The notes under the pieces: model-generated
Told to the model about the DNA's origin: nothing
Database searches by the model: none
Seen by the model: only the letters and a program-made list of their open reading frames with translations
Made by a program: the position numbers and the translations under genes
In this document: piece after piece, positions 26,140 to 33,559 of the stretch
Layout: each line of letters starts with the position of its first letter
How positions within the stretch are numbered: the first letter of the stretch is position 1
Source: an uncultured Gammaproteobacteria bacterium
GTDB lineage: Bacteria > Pseudomonadota > Gammaproteobacteria > Pseudomonadales > Pseudohongiellaceae
Assembly: GCA_903889815.1 (NCBI GenBank)
Contig: CAISYX010000336.1
Coordinates: forward strand, 1 to 34,580
DNA length: 34,580 nt
Direction: 5' to 3'

Positions 26140-26233
26140 GTGTTAGCCAGAACCAGCCCGATTGCAGTGGCTGGCATGTGATGCGATCACGTCAAATATA
26201 GCAAATCGCCTGGAGTGCACTGCCGCACGGGGG

Positions 26234-26293
26234 TCAGAGGCGGCGCAGGGCCCGCAGGCCAGTGTCAAAAAAGTCTTCAATATCCGTGATCAT
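26234..26293 (-). pseudogene. Short remnant resembling the start of a YdeI/OmdA-family gene
   Basis: A 19-codon frame, MITDIEDFFDTGLRALRRL then stop, with AGGA nine bases before the ATG. MITDIEDFF is how many YdeI/OmdA (DUF1801-like) proteins begin, and GLxALRR occurs about 20 residues later in them; here the middle (the Cys-rich segment) is missing. It reads as an internally deleted, truncated gene. Confidence 0.35.
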
Positions 26294-26344
26294 GGCGAAA
26301 CTTCCTCGTCCGTGAGGTTGCGAAAAGTGTCGCAAGGACAGCAC

Positions 26345-28597
26345 TCAGAAACGCAGCGTGTAATTCAGCTTCAATGCACCGCCGCTGGAGAGCGTCGAGA
26401 AGCGGCTGTCGGCGAGCGGGCCATCGTCATACAGCCAGTTGTTGCTCCACACCAGGAAGACGTCATTGCCGGGCTGCACGATCCAGCGCAGGCGCGCATA
26501 GAAGCCAACGACATTGGAGAGATCGTCGTACTGCACGTTGCCGGTGATGGCCGTCCAGGGGCTCAGATTCCAGGCCCAGGACAGGCGCACCAGGTTGGTG
26601 TCGAAGTCCCCCTGGGGCAGGCTGACCTGGTTGTGCTGGTACGTGGTGGTCAGCTGCATGCCGCCGCGTGAGCGAACGGTGCCGGAGAGGTCCAGCGTGT
26701 CGCGCTCGCCACCCCAGAACCCGGAATGTTCAAACTCGACAGTGCCGGACAGCATGCGGCGACCAGCCGTGCTGGCATCGATGGACCAGCTGTCGGAGTC
26801 ATAGTTGCCAGGCAGGATGCGGATGGCATCGGCGCCGCTGCCATACACGGTGAACGTGCGGTCAAGGCGCTCGAAGTTGCGGCCGATCTCGAAGCCCAGA
26901 CGGTCGCCGCTCTCGAAATTGATCTCCAGTGGCGTGATCTCGAGATTGCGGGTCAAGAGACGGTCGTCCAGATCCGTCAGATATTCGAACTCGATGCCGT
27001 GCTCCGTCTGCCGGATACTCTCCCAGCGTTCAGGGCGCGGAGCGAAGGTCAAAGTCGGCGCATGACGGCGGAAGCCGCGACGCTCCACGAAGCCAAGGGC
27101 CGGGTCCCACTGCTCGCCGAACTCGCGGTGCGAGGAACTCACCCGCAGCAGATCATTCGGGAACGACCAGTTCAGGCCGCGAGCACGCCGCTCGGAAGCA
27201 CTCAGATCGCCTCCGGCCAGAGGATCGGTGTGATACAGCATGAAGCCTTCGATCTGAGCGTTGTACTTGCCGAGAAACTGCGAGGTGTAGAAATCGAAAT
27301 CGGCGCCCACGGTGTGGCGGTCTTCCAGCGGCCCGGCGCCCGCCGGCGAATCCGAGGCGCGCCGCGTGTAGATCATGCCCACGTGGGACTGTTCGAACAG
27401 GCTGCGCTTCACGCGCCCGACGGTGAAATCCTCCGCTGCCCACGGGCGCGCTGTCCCGTTGCTGTTCTCCAGGGTGGTGTCGCCGGTGCGCACCTGATAG
27501 AGGCCCACCTCGTAGTTGCCGACCTGACCCCCCAGGCGTCCGCCGAAGTCGATCGGCACTTCCTGGCCGTCCACCAGTCCTATGCGGCGGCTGAAGAACG
27601 GGTCGGCCCCGCTGAGCGAGAACACCCCGGAACCCTCCAGGAAAAATTCGCGCTGCTCAGGGAAACGCAGCGGAAAGCGCGTCAGGTTCACCTGGCGGTT
27701 GTCCACTTCCACTTCCGCGAAGTCGGTGTTGATGGTCAGCGCCGTGCGCAGCGAGGGCGTCAGCGAGTAGGTGACGTCGATGCCCGCCGTGGCCTCAGAG
27801 CCGGCGTTCGCACCCGCGCCGGGGCCGCGGTTGGTCGAGGCGTTGATGAAGGGCTTGAGCTCGATGCCCCGGCCCTGACTCAGCCCGCTCAGGCCGCGCA
27901 GCTCGCCCGTGTACACCGGCCGGAACAGGCCCTCGGCCCGCCGCCAGCCATTCCAGAGAATCTCTTCGTTGTAGCGTCGGATGGTGCGCTGGAAATTGAT
28001 GCCCCAGGTGGTGAGCGCGGGGTCGAAATTGAGTGTCGAAAACGGGATGCGGATTTCCACCGACCAGCCATCGTTCTGTATGGCAGTGCGCATGTTCCAG
28101 ATGCCGTTCCAGCGCTTGTTGAAGCCGCCACCGCCTTGAATCAGGCCATCGCCCAGCAGGCCGGCAGGATTGGTCTCGAAGAAATAGCCGGTGCGGTTGT
28201 CGTCGAAGGTGCTGATGATCCACATGAAGCGGTCGTCGGTGCCCAGCCCGGCGTCGCGCTGCAGCTGATAGGCCAGGATGCCGTCGGGGTCGGAATCAAA
28301 CAGCATGGCGCCGATGTACAGGGCCTCGTCGTCATAGAGCACGCGGATCTCGGTGGGCTCGCTCGGCTCGCCGCCTTCCACCGGCTCCTGCTGACGGAAC
28401 TGCGTGATGGGCGTGGCCAGGGCCCAGACATCTTCGTCCAGATGCCCGTCCAGCTCCACCTCGCTCTGCGCCGGCATGCGGGCGGCCTGCATGGCAGGGC
28501 GCACGTCGGTGGTGGTGATGGGGGTCTGAGCAAGCCCCTGTGAGGTCAGGAGGGATGTCGTCAACAGCAGAAGGGCGGTGCATTGATCTCTTGTCAT
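26345..28597 (-). CDS. DUF5916 outer-membrane protein with N-terminal CBM9-like domain
   Basis: 750 residues with signal peptide ending QGLAQ. Residues about 40-220 form the carbohydrate-binding-like domain typical of this family (VELDGHLDEDVWALATPI, EIRVLYDDEALYIGAMLFD, WSVEIRIPFSTLNF). The rest is the DUF5916 barrel: LTINTDFAEVEVDNRQVNLTR, FPEQREFFLEGSGVFSL, then repeated aromatic strands and a final LKLNYTLRF with terminal Phe. Physiological role unknown; often next to proteases or receptors. GGAGAG precedes the ATG by five bases. An internal 50-bp piece is duplicated in inverted orientation downstream. Confidence 0.88.
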   Translation of the reverse strand: MTRDQCTALLLLTTSLLTSQGLAQTPITTTDVRPAMQAARMPAQSEVELDGHLDEDVWALATPITQFRQQEPVEGGEPSEPTEIRVLYDDEALYIGAMLFDSDPDGILAYQLQRDAGLGTDDRFMWIISTFDDNRTGYFFETNPAGLLGDGLIQGGGGFNKRWNGIWNMRTAIQNDGWSVEIRIPFSTLNFDPALTTWGINFQRTIRRYNEEILWNGWRRAEGLFRPVYTGELRGLSGLSQGRGIELKPFINASTNRGPGAGANAGSEATAGIDVTYSLTPSLRTALTINTDFAEVEVDNRQVNLTRFPLRFPEQREFFLEGSGVFSLSGADPFFSRRIGLVDGQEVPIDFGGRLGGQVGNYEVGLYQVRTGDTTLENSNGTARPWAAEDFTVGRVKRSLFEQSHVGMIYTRRASDSPAGAGPLEDRHTVGADFDFYTSQFLGKYNAQIEGFMLYHTDPLAGGDLSASERRARGLNWSFPNDLLRVSSSHREFGEQWDPALGFVERRGFRRHAPTLTFAPRPERWESIRQTEHGIEFEYLTDLDDRLLTRNLEITPLEINFESGDRLGFEIGRNFERLDRTFTVYGSGADAIRILPGNYDSDSWSIDASTAGRRMLSGTVEFEHSGFWGGERDTLDLSGTVRSRGGMQLTTTYQHNQVSLPQGDFDTNLVRLSWAWNLSPWTAITGNVQYDDLSNVVGFYARLRWIVQPGNDVFLVWSNNWLYDDGPLADSRFSTLSSGGALKLNYTLRF
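26702..26751 (-). repeat. Source copy of the 50-bp inverted repeat inside the DUF5916 gene
   Basis: Lies in the intact coding frame (LSGTVEFEHSGFWGGER), so this copy is ancestral; the other is 735 bases away in opposite orientation at 25967-26016. Confidence 0.95.
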
Positions 28598-28762
28598 GTT
28601 CTCTCCATGGCAGAAAACGGAAGATCAATCGTGACCTTGCTGAATTCCCCGGGGTGGTCGGACTGCCTGACGGCAGTGCCGGGCAATGTCACATAGACCC
28701 GGATTGCGGTCAAAACTTTTGCGGGAATCCTCTGGTCGAAGTCGGCCGAAAGTCAATTTCAT

Positions 28763-29010
28763 TCAACTGCCCTTCTCAATCAACTGACCATCAATGTACT
28801 TGTGCAGCACACTTGAAACGAGTGTTTGACAAGGGATTCCTTGATGGGGGCGTCCTTGTCCTTGACGATGAAGACCAGCAACGCCAGCAGCATTGCGAAT
28901 TTTTCATCGATCGGTCCTCGCAGGTTCTTGTTGAATTTGGTTTGATCACGCGCCGCGCGCGAAACGCTCTTCGCAGTATGTCCGACTTGATCAACATCAG
29001 GTATGCGCAT
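28763..29010 (-). pseudogene. Degraded small ORF upstream of ccdAB, unknown family
   Basis: A minus-strand frame contains IDEKFAMLLALLVFIVKDKD and APIKESLVKHS, which looks protein-like; one frame change after KHS continues it as VLHKYIDGQLIEKGS to a stop at 28763. That suggests a frameshifted gene end. I do not recognise it. The remaining part of the 28598-29044 gap shows no gene. Confidence 0.25.
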
Positions 29011-29024
29011 AGGCTATGCGCATC
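29002..29024. promoter_or_regulatory. Twin palindromic octamers, probable CcdA/CcdAB operator
   Basis: ATGCGCAT, itself a perfect palindrome, occurs twice (29003-29010 and 29016-29023), 13 bases centre to centre, ending 21 bases before the ccdA ATG. CcdA-CcdB complexes autorepress by binding repeated sites in this position. TTGATC at 28988 may be a -35. Confidence 0.55.
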
Positions 29025-29044
29025 AGGCACAAGGAGCAATCATC

Positions 29045-29290
29045 ATGAATTACGCGTTCAACCCGCAAGCCCCCAAGAAGCCCACCAATGTGAGCATCAA
29101 CAGCGACTTGCTGGAGAAAGCGAGGAGCCTGAACATCAATCTATCCGCGACATTGGAGCACGCCCTGGCCGAGCATCTGAAGGCCGAGCAACGCGCCCAA
29201 TGGTTACGCGAAAATGCCAATGCCATTCAGGCCTATAATCAATTTGTGGAAACCAATGGCACCTTCAGTGACAGCGTCAGGAAATTCTGA
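29045..29290 (+). CDS. ccdA: CcdA-family antitoxin
   Basis: 81 residues. N-terminal ribbon-helix-helix DNA-binding part (KKPTNVSINSDLLEKARSLN, INLSATLEHALAEHL) and a C-terminal toxin-binding tail (RAQWLRENANAIQAYNQFVE) with the common WxxENxxAIxxYN motif. It neutralises CcdB and represses the operon. AAGGAG lies about nine bases before the ATG. The stop overlaps the ccdB start by one base (TGATG). Confidence 0.93.
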   Translation: MNYAFNPQAPKKPTNVSINSDLLEKARSLNINLSATLEHALAEHLKAEQRAQWLRENANAIQAYNQFVETNGTFSDSVRKF

Positions 29291-29607
29291 TGAGCCAGTT
29301 CTGTGCGTACAAGAACACAAGCCCGGCAAGTCGCACTCTGTATCCATTCCTGCTGGAAATACAGAGTGACTTGCTTAGCGGCCTGCGCACCACCCTCGTC
29401 ATTCCGCTGACATCTGCAAAGATCGCTGCTCCGATCAGCCTCTCCAGGCTCAACCCAACACTCACACTGGATGGCAAGCACTTCACGGTCATGACGCAGG
29501 ACATCGCTGGCATTGACCGCTCACAGCTCGGCCCGCTGGCGCATGATCTGACGGCTCACCGTGCCGAAATTGTGGCAGCGGTGGATTTTGTGCTGTTTGG
29601 CATCTAA
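29290..29607 (+). CDS. ccdB: CcdB-family gyrase-poison toxin
   Basis: 105 residues starting MSQFCAYKNTS with TLYPFLLEIQSDLLSGLRTTLVIPL, standard for CcdB. Family knowledge: CcdB traps DNA gyrase (GyrA) cleavage complexes. The C-terminal end reads VLFGI, where plasmid F CcdB has FWGI; the gyrase-contacting Trp99 is thus Phe here. Frame is intact, so toxin and antitoxin look functional as a pair. Confidence 0.93.
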   Translation: MSQFCAYKNTSPASRTLYPFLLEIQSDLLSGLRTTLVIPLTSAKIAAPISLSRLNPTLTLDGKHFTVMTQDIAGIDRSQLGPLAHDLTAHRAEIVAAVDFVLFGI

Positions 29608-29761
29608 GTCCTTTGCAGCTGTGAATGATCAAGCATCTGCTTCCGCCCGCAACGATGATTGTGACAGGGCTGTGTGTGGGTATCTGAGAAAACTCATTTT
29701 TCTTTCTCAATTTCTGGAACACAGATTCATCATCTGCGGGTGACTGAGGAGGGCTGAGCGA

Positions 29762-30823
29762 TTACAAAAGCTCAGCCTGCAGCACACCGCGCCCGGCGCG
29801 CGCCCGCAACTGGCCGCAGCCGGCGTCCACGTCCTGCCCGGCGCTGTTGCGCACCTTGGTCAGCACATGGCGACTGTGCAGGTAGGTGACGATCTCGCGG
29901 ATACGTTCAGCATCCGGACGCTCGTAGCGCACCCCATTGCTGGCATCCAGCCCCGTGCCTTCCAGCGAATTGAAAGGGATGACGTTCAGCAGTGCGTACT
30001 TGCCTTTGAACAGGCGCAGGATTTCGTCGAGCTCGTCCTGCCCGTCGTTGATGCCCTTCAGAAGCGTCCATTGGTACTGGATGGGATAACCCGTCTCGCG
30101 CGCGTACGCCTCACCCAGTTCAATCAGTTCGTCCGGCGCAATTTTCGGCGCGCGGGGCAGCAGGTGTTCGCGCAAGTCAGCCTTGGTGGTGTGCAGGGAC
30201 AAGGCCAGTGCCGGGCGCACGCGTTGCCGTGGCAGCAGGTCGAACACGCGGCGGTCGCCCACCGTGGAGAACACCAGATTCTTGTGGCCGATGCCGCCCT
30301 CAGTGCCCAGCAGAGTGATGGCCTCCAGCACATTGTCGAGATTGTGGGCAGGCTCGCCCATGCCCATGAACACCACTTTCTTCACCGGGCGCAGCCGGCG
30401 CGCGAGCACCACCTGTGCCACGATCTCCAGGCTGCTCACCTGACGAATCAGGCCGCTCTTGCCCGTCATGCAGAAGCGGCAGCCCACAGCACAGCCCACC
30501 TGGGTGGACACGCACAGCGCGTCGCGCGGCAGCAGCACGCTTTCGATCATCTGCCCGTCGGCAAGCCTGACCAGCAAGCGCACCGAGTCATCGGCACCGG
30601 GATGTTGGGAATGAATCTGCGCCACGGCATCCAGCGCGTCGCTGAGTGCAGGCAAGCCAGTGCGCACCGACAGCGGCAGGAAGTGTTCCTGTGGCTGAAG
30701 GCGCGGCCCTGCGCCCAACGCCTTGCCGTTGAGCCACGCCCGCAACACCCGGCCACGGTGGACGGGCAGGGCCTTGAGGGTGAGCAGGCGTTGGTCGAGG
30801 TCGGCAAGAGTGAGTAACGGCAT
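29762..30823 (-). CDS. Radical SAM RNA methyltransferase of the RlmN/Cfr family
   Basis: 353 residues. The SAM/Fe-S motif is CAVGCRFC (CxxxCxxC) inside CVSTQVGCAVGCRFCMTGKS; MGMGEPAHN, ALSLHTT and the late conserved Cys in RNSAGQDVDAGCGQLR are present, so both catalytic cysteines needed for the methyl-Cys mechanism exist. RlmN methylates 23S A2503 (C2) and tRNA, Cfr methylates C8. The GEPAHN variant instead of GEPLxN and its accessory location suggest a paralogue, not the housekeeping RlmN; the target is unknown. Monocistronic. Confidence 0.85.
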   Translation of the reverse strand: MPLLTLADLDQRLLTLKALPVHRGRVLRAWLNGKALGAGPRLQPQEHFLPLSVRTGLPALSDALDAVAQIHSQHPGADDSVRLLVRLADGQMIESVLLPRDALCVSTQVGCAVGCRFCMTGKSGLIRQVSSLEIVAQVVLARRLRPVKKVVFMGMGEPAHNLDNVLEAITLLGTEGGIGHKNLVFSTVGDRRVFDLLPRQRVRPALALSLHTTKADLREHLLPRAPKIAPDELIELGEAYARETGYPIQYQWTLLKGINDGQDELDEILRLFKGKYALLNVIPFNSLEGTGLDASNGVRYERPDAERIREIVTYLHSRHVLTKVRNSAGQDVDAGCGQLRARAGRGVLQAELL

Positions 30824-31039
30824 GGGCAGATGCTAGCACCTGGGGGTCGGGGGTGCATTTCAAAACGTGGTTTCACATCGCAATTTGCCCTGTGGGATGA
30901 CTTGTCCAGCATTACTGCTGTGCGTGAAAAAAATGAGGCAGGAATCGGCACTGGTGATGAAACGTGATCCAGCCACGAAAGCCTCTCGTAAGTTTTACCA
31001 AGTGGCTGTGTCCGAAAACCTGCTGGAGCAGAATTTTTT

Positions 31040-31867
31040 ATGAAAGCGTTTACACATTTGATGTTGGCAGTTGTCACCCATGCGCTCTTTGCTCAAGCCG
31101 CGTTGGCGCAGGACGCAAATACAGCGTTGGTGCCGCTGCCCTCTATCGACGACTTCACCAAGGGCAATGACGGATTCAGCTTCGGGCTGGGCCTGGGGCT
31201 TGAATACGAATCTGCCTATGAAGGGTCGGATGAATTCGGCTTCGAAGCCAGCCCCGCTGGTGCGGTGCAATGGCGCCGAGGGGATGACATTTTCTACTGG
31301 GCCGGCGAGGCGCTGGGGTGGCGCGGACTTCGTTCTGACACGTGGCTGTTCCAGGCCACCGTGGGCTTCGATGAAGGACGCGAAGAAGGGGATTCCGATG
31401 ACGGACGATTGAACGGACTCGGTGATTCAGGAGAGAGCACCGAAGTCGTGCTGCAGGCGCGGCGTGCGTTCGATGCCGACTGGCGCTACTGGCTGGATGG
31501 CCGAGTCGTCACGGGTGACAACGGCAGCCTTGGTCTTTTTGGCGTGGGGCGACGCTTCGGCGAACAAGCGGACGGTTCCGGCTCTGACTTTTCCATCGTG
31601 GCGGTTTTTCACGACAGCGATCGCGTCAATAACAATTTTGGCATCACTGCCGCGCAGTCAGCGGCGTCCGGACTGAAGCAGACGGAACTGAGCGGAGGAT
31701 TTCGCTCGATTGGCTTCAACTACACGTATCGCAATTACATCAATGACAACTGGCAGCTGTTTGGCGAGGTGCTCTACGAGCGTTTTGGCAGCGACGTGGC
31801 AGATAGCCCAATTACACGCAGCAACTATGAAGCGGAAGTGGGCGTAGGGTTCATTTACGCGTTCTAG
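31040..31867 (+). CDS. MipA/OmpV-family outer-membrane protein
   Basis: 275 residues with signal peptide ending ALAQD. The family opening GFSFGLGLGLEYESAYEGSDE, central RRAFDADWRYWLDGRVV and the terminal NYEAEVGVGFIYAF with Phe at the end identify a MipA/OmpV barrel. MipA scaffolds peptidoglycan enzymes in E. coli; most relatives are uncharacterised. GGAG is 11 bases before the ATG. The 200 bases after its stop carry a small palindrome (TGACAT-GA-ATGTCA, 31913-31926) and nothing else I recognise. Confidence 0.88.
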   Translation: MKAFTHLMLAVVTHALFAQAALAQDANTALVPLPSIDDFTKGNDGFSFGLGLGLEYESAYEGSDEFGFEASPAGAVQWRRGDDIFYWAGEALGWRGLRSDTWLFQATVGFDEGREEGDSDDGRLNGLGDSGESTEVVLQARRAFDADWRYWLDGRVVTGDNGSLGLFGVGRRFGEQADGSGSDFSIVAVFHDSDRVNNNFGITAAQSAASGLKQTELSGGFRSIGFNYTYRNYINDNWQLFGEVLYERFGSDVADSPITRSNYEAEVGVGFIYAF

Positions 31868-32067
31868 GGCGCGTAACGGAGTGCAGTTCACTACATTGTC
31901 AGGCGCCGAATCTGACATGAATGTCATTGTCATGGAAGAAACAAGGTTCCAGTGTGACAAGCGCAACAATATCGTCAGTAACACTCTGCAACTGGCTTAT
32001 GGCCATGGCTTCTGCGTGCTGGTTTCCTCAATAGCGAGCCGCATGTAGCTGTTGTCAGGCCGCTGCG

Positions 32068-32439
32068 CTACGGACCGACGCATAGATTGGGTACCGTGAG
32101 CCGCGTGAAGAGATGAGGGGACGCCACGGCACTGGAAGGATAGTGCCCAAGCGCCTGCTTGAACTCGGGATGGTTGAACGCCGCCCGAAAATGGGCCACG
32201 GACTCCCACAACGCGTAGTTCATGAATACCGTGCTTCCTGCAATGCCTTGATGCAACTGCGTTGAGATGTAGCCTGGCTGCTGTTTCATCCAGTTCGCAT
32301 CGGCTTCCCATGCCTTCAACAGGGCTGGGATTTCTTCCGCTGCCACCTGAAAGACGTTCACCAATACAACAGGTGAGACGTCGGTATTGATCTGCTGAAA
32401 AATCGGGACGTTTTGGTCCAGTGGCTTGAGTTGTAGCAT
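32068..32439 (-). CDS. Antibiotic-biosynthesis-monooxygenase (ABM) domain protein
   Basis: 123 residues forming one ferredoxin-like ABM domain: VVLVNVFQVAAEEIPALLKA, GYISTQLHQGIAGSTVFMNYA, HFRAAFNHPEF. Members include monooxygenases that need no cofactor and haem-degrading enzymes; the substrate is unknown. TAGGAG seven bases before the ATG overlaps the stop of the truncated transglutaminase gene. Lies downstream, in array orientation, of the first attC. Confidence 0.85.
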   Translation of the reverse strand: MLQLKPLDQNVPIFQQINTDVSPVVLVNVFQVAAEEIPALLKAWEADANWMKQQPGYISTQLHQGIAGSTVFMNYALWESVAHFRAAFNHPEFKQALGHYPSSAVASPHLFTRLTVPNLCVGP

Positions 32440-32449
32440 GTGGTAACTC

Positions 32450-32677
32450 CTATGGTTGTCTTGTGCTGGAACCGTACTTCAGAACTTCGGAGGCTCTGCA
32501 TGTCACTGGGTTCAATTGATAATCTCCACTGTGCTTGATTTCATCTCGTACGAATACGAAGCACGCTCTGGCAATCTCTACCAGGTCATCACCGCCACTC
32601 GACAGCGCGAGGGCTTTTCTCACCACTTCAGGATGATCCGAGTCTACATACTTGCCTGGCTTCAGGAACTCATTCAT
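32450..32677 (-). pseudogene. Transglutaminase-like gene truncated before its catalytic Cys
   Basis: 75 codons: FLKPGKYVDSDHPEVVRKA, ARACFVFVRDEIKHSGDYQL and NPVTCRASEVLKYG are the N-terminal part of a transglutaminase-like cassette protein; in relatives KYG is followed by TGYCYAKSHL with the catalytic Cys. Here KYG runs into SSTRQP and a stop, so the Cys, His and Asp are all lost. The ATG lies 20 bases after the attC core, the short leader usual for cassette genes. Confidence 0.7.
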
Positions 32678-32696
32678 CTAGATAATTTCTCTGGAG

Positions 32697-32760
32697 TGCT
32701 AACGCAGAGCATCAGCCTCCGCCGTGCCGAAAGCGGTCGGCCTGCATGCGGTTGTTGGGC
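32697..32760 (-). mobile_element. Integron attC recombination site (downstream of the membrane-protein cassette)
   Basis: Read on the minus strand it begins GCCCAACAACC (RYYYAAC followed by AA) and ends TGCGTTAGCA (1R core, GTTRRRY with two mismatches), 64 bases. Between are imperfectly complementary L boxes (GCATGCAGGCCGACC and GGAGGCTGATGC). It starts 23 bases after the stop of the membrane-protein gene. Confidence 0.7.
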
Positions 32761-32783
32761 CGCCTTGCTTGGTCGATGACAAT

Positions 32784-33263
32784 CTACTGCGATTCTCTTG
32801 CATCCCTATTTGCCTTGTAAGTACTCCACACAGACAGAACCAGCATGAACACTGCCAGCGGCAAAATAATTTGATTACCAATTGCGCCGGGAGGGGGATG
32901 GGCAAATGTGACTGGCTTCAAATATCCAACCAGTTCGCGCAAAAGAACTTCCAGAATGAGCATCAGGTACATGAATGACACTAGCGACCTGTACCGAAAG
33001 ACAACCAGCAACTGAATCACAGCAAAGAGCAACTGCGAACTCCCCCACAGACCAAATGCAAAGATAATTCCGTCCGCACCAGCCACCGAGAGATCCATTC
33101 CGGCGATGCTACCCGCTCCGCCATCTGGAGAGAGTAGATGGATGCAACTTCGTACGGTACTGACGACAGCAAAAAAGGCGAACACGTAGAATGGCAGTTT
33201 CACTCCACGGATGGTGTTATCAATTGGAACAGGCAGGATAGTTTGAAAAATAGCTTGTGGCAT
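32784..33263 (-). CDS. Integron-cassette membrane protein, unknown function
   Basis: 159 residues with four predicted transmembrane segments: PFYVFAFFAVVSTVRSCIHL; GIIFAFGLWGSSQLLFAVIQ; SLVSFMYLMLILEVLL; IILPLAVFMLVLSVWST. No family recognised. It is flanked by two attC sites in matching orientation and is the only gene between them, the definition of a gene cassette. Base composition is lower in GC than the chromosomal genes to the left. Confidence 0.8.
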   Translation of the reverse strand: MPQAIFQTILPVPIDNTIRGVKLPFYVFAFFAVVSTVRSCIHLLSPDGGAGSIAGMDLSVAGADGIIFAFGLWGSSQLLFAVIQLLVVFRYRSLVSFMYLMLILEVLLRELVGYLKPVTFAHPPPGAIGNQIILPLAVFMLVLSVWSTYKANRDARESQ

Positions 33264-33344
33264 TTTGTCTCTTCGAACTCAAAGTTACTGGGCTTGGCTT
33301 AATGAACATACAGACTGGTTGTTTTACAGGTCACGATTGGGTCT

Positions 33345-33416
33345 GGCTAACGATCAAGCTCACCGGCGGCAATGGAGCGCAGCGAAATTGTCGTCGGGTG
33401 CAGCGCCTTGTTAGGC
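33345..33416 (-). mobile_element. Integron attC recombination site (second)
   Basis: Minus strand begins GCCTAACAAGGCGCTGCACC (perfect RYYYAAC, AA, L box) and ends GGTGAGCTTGATCGTTAGCC, 72 bases, with a variable terminal structure between. The first half matches very common environmental attC sequences of the GCCTAACAA...GCTGCA type. Same orientation as the first attC. Confidence 0.85.
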
Positions 33417-33559
33417 ATTCTTGAGACTCATTGGGGAAAAAAGTCTAGATGTTGTCACGAAGCGCTTGATGGAGAGATCCTCATCATCTTTTGACATATC
33501 TCGAAGTATCCATCCAACCGGGTTTCTGGCAAACGTCTTTGCCCCTCCGACAGCTACGT
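33411..33559 (-). pseudogene. C-terminal remnant of a DNA-alkylation-repair (AlkD-like) cassette gene
   Basis: The frame ending at TAA 33413-33411 reads NPVGWILRDMSKDDEDLSIK then RFVTTSRLFSPMSLKNA. VGWxLRxxSK is the characteristic helix of AlkC/AlkD HEAT-repeat glycosylases. Its stop codon lies in the attC core GCCTAAC, as in many cassette genes, so this was the original cassette gene; its front has been replaced by the hydrolase gene, with the join within a few bases of 33555. Confidence 0.55.

Larger units (their letters stand above)
25821..26344. other. Gene graveyard between the M23-like and DUF5916 genes
   Basis: 524 bases without an intact gene. It contains an inverted 50-bp copy from the DUF5916 gene, a higB tail, a higA start and a YdeI/OmdA-like start (listed separately). 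The 25830-25960 part has no recognisable content beyond open frames on both strands. Confidence 0.6.

Noticed and set aside
29608..29761. Gap after ccdB examined for an attC that would make ccdAB a cassette
   Set aside because: No core heptamers or complementary boxes found.
31985..32067. Possible third attC after the ABM gene (GCCTGACAACAGC on the minus strand)
   Set aside because: No RYYYAAC core and no matching GTTRRRY partner at the right distance.
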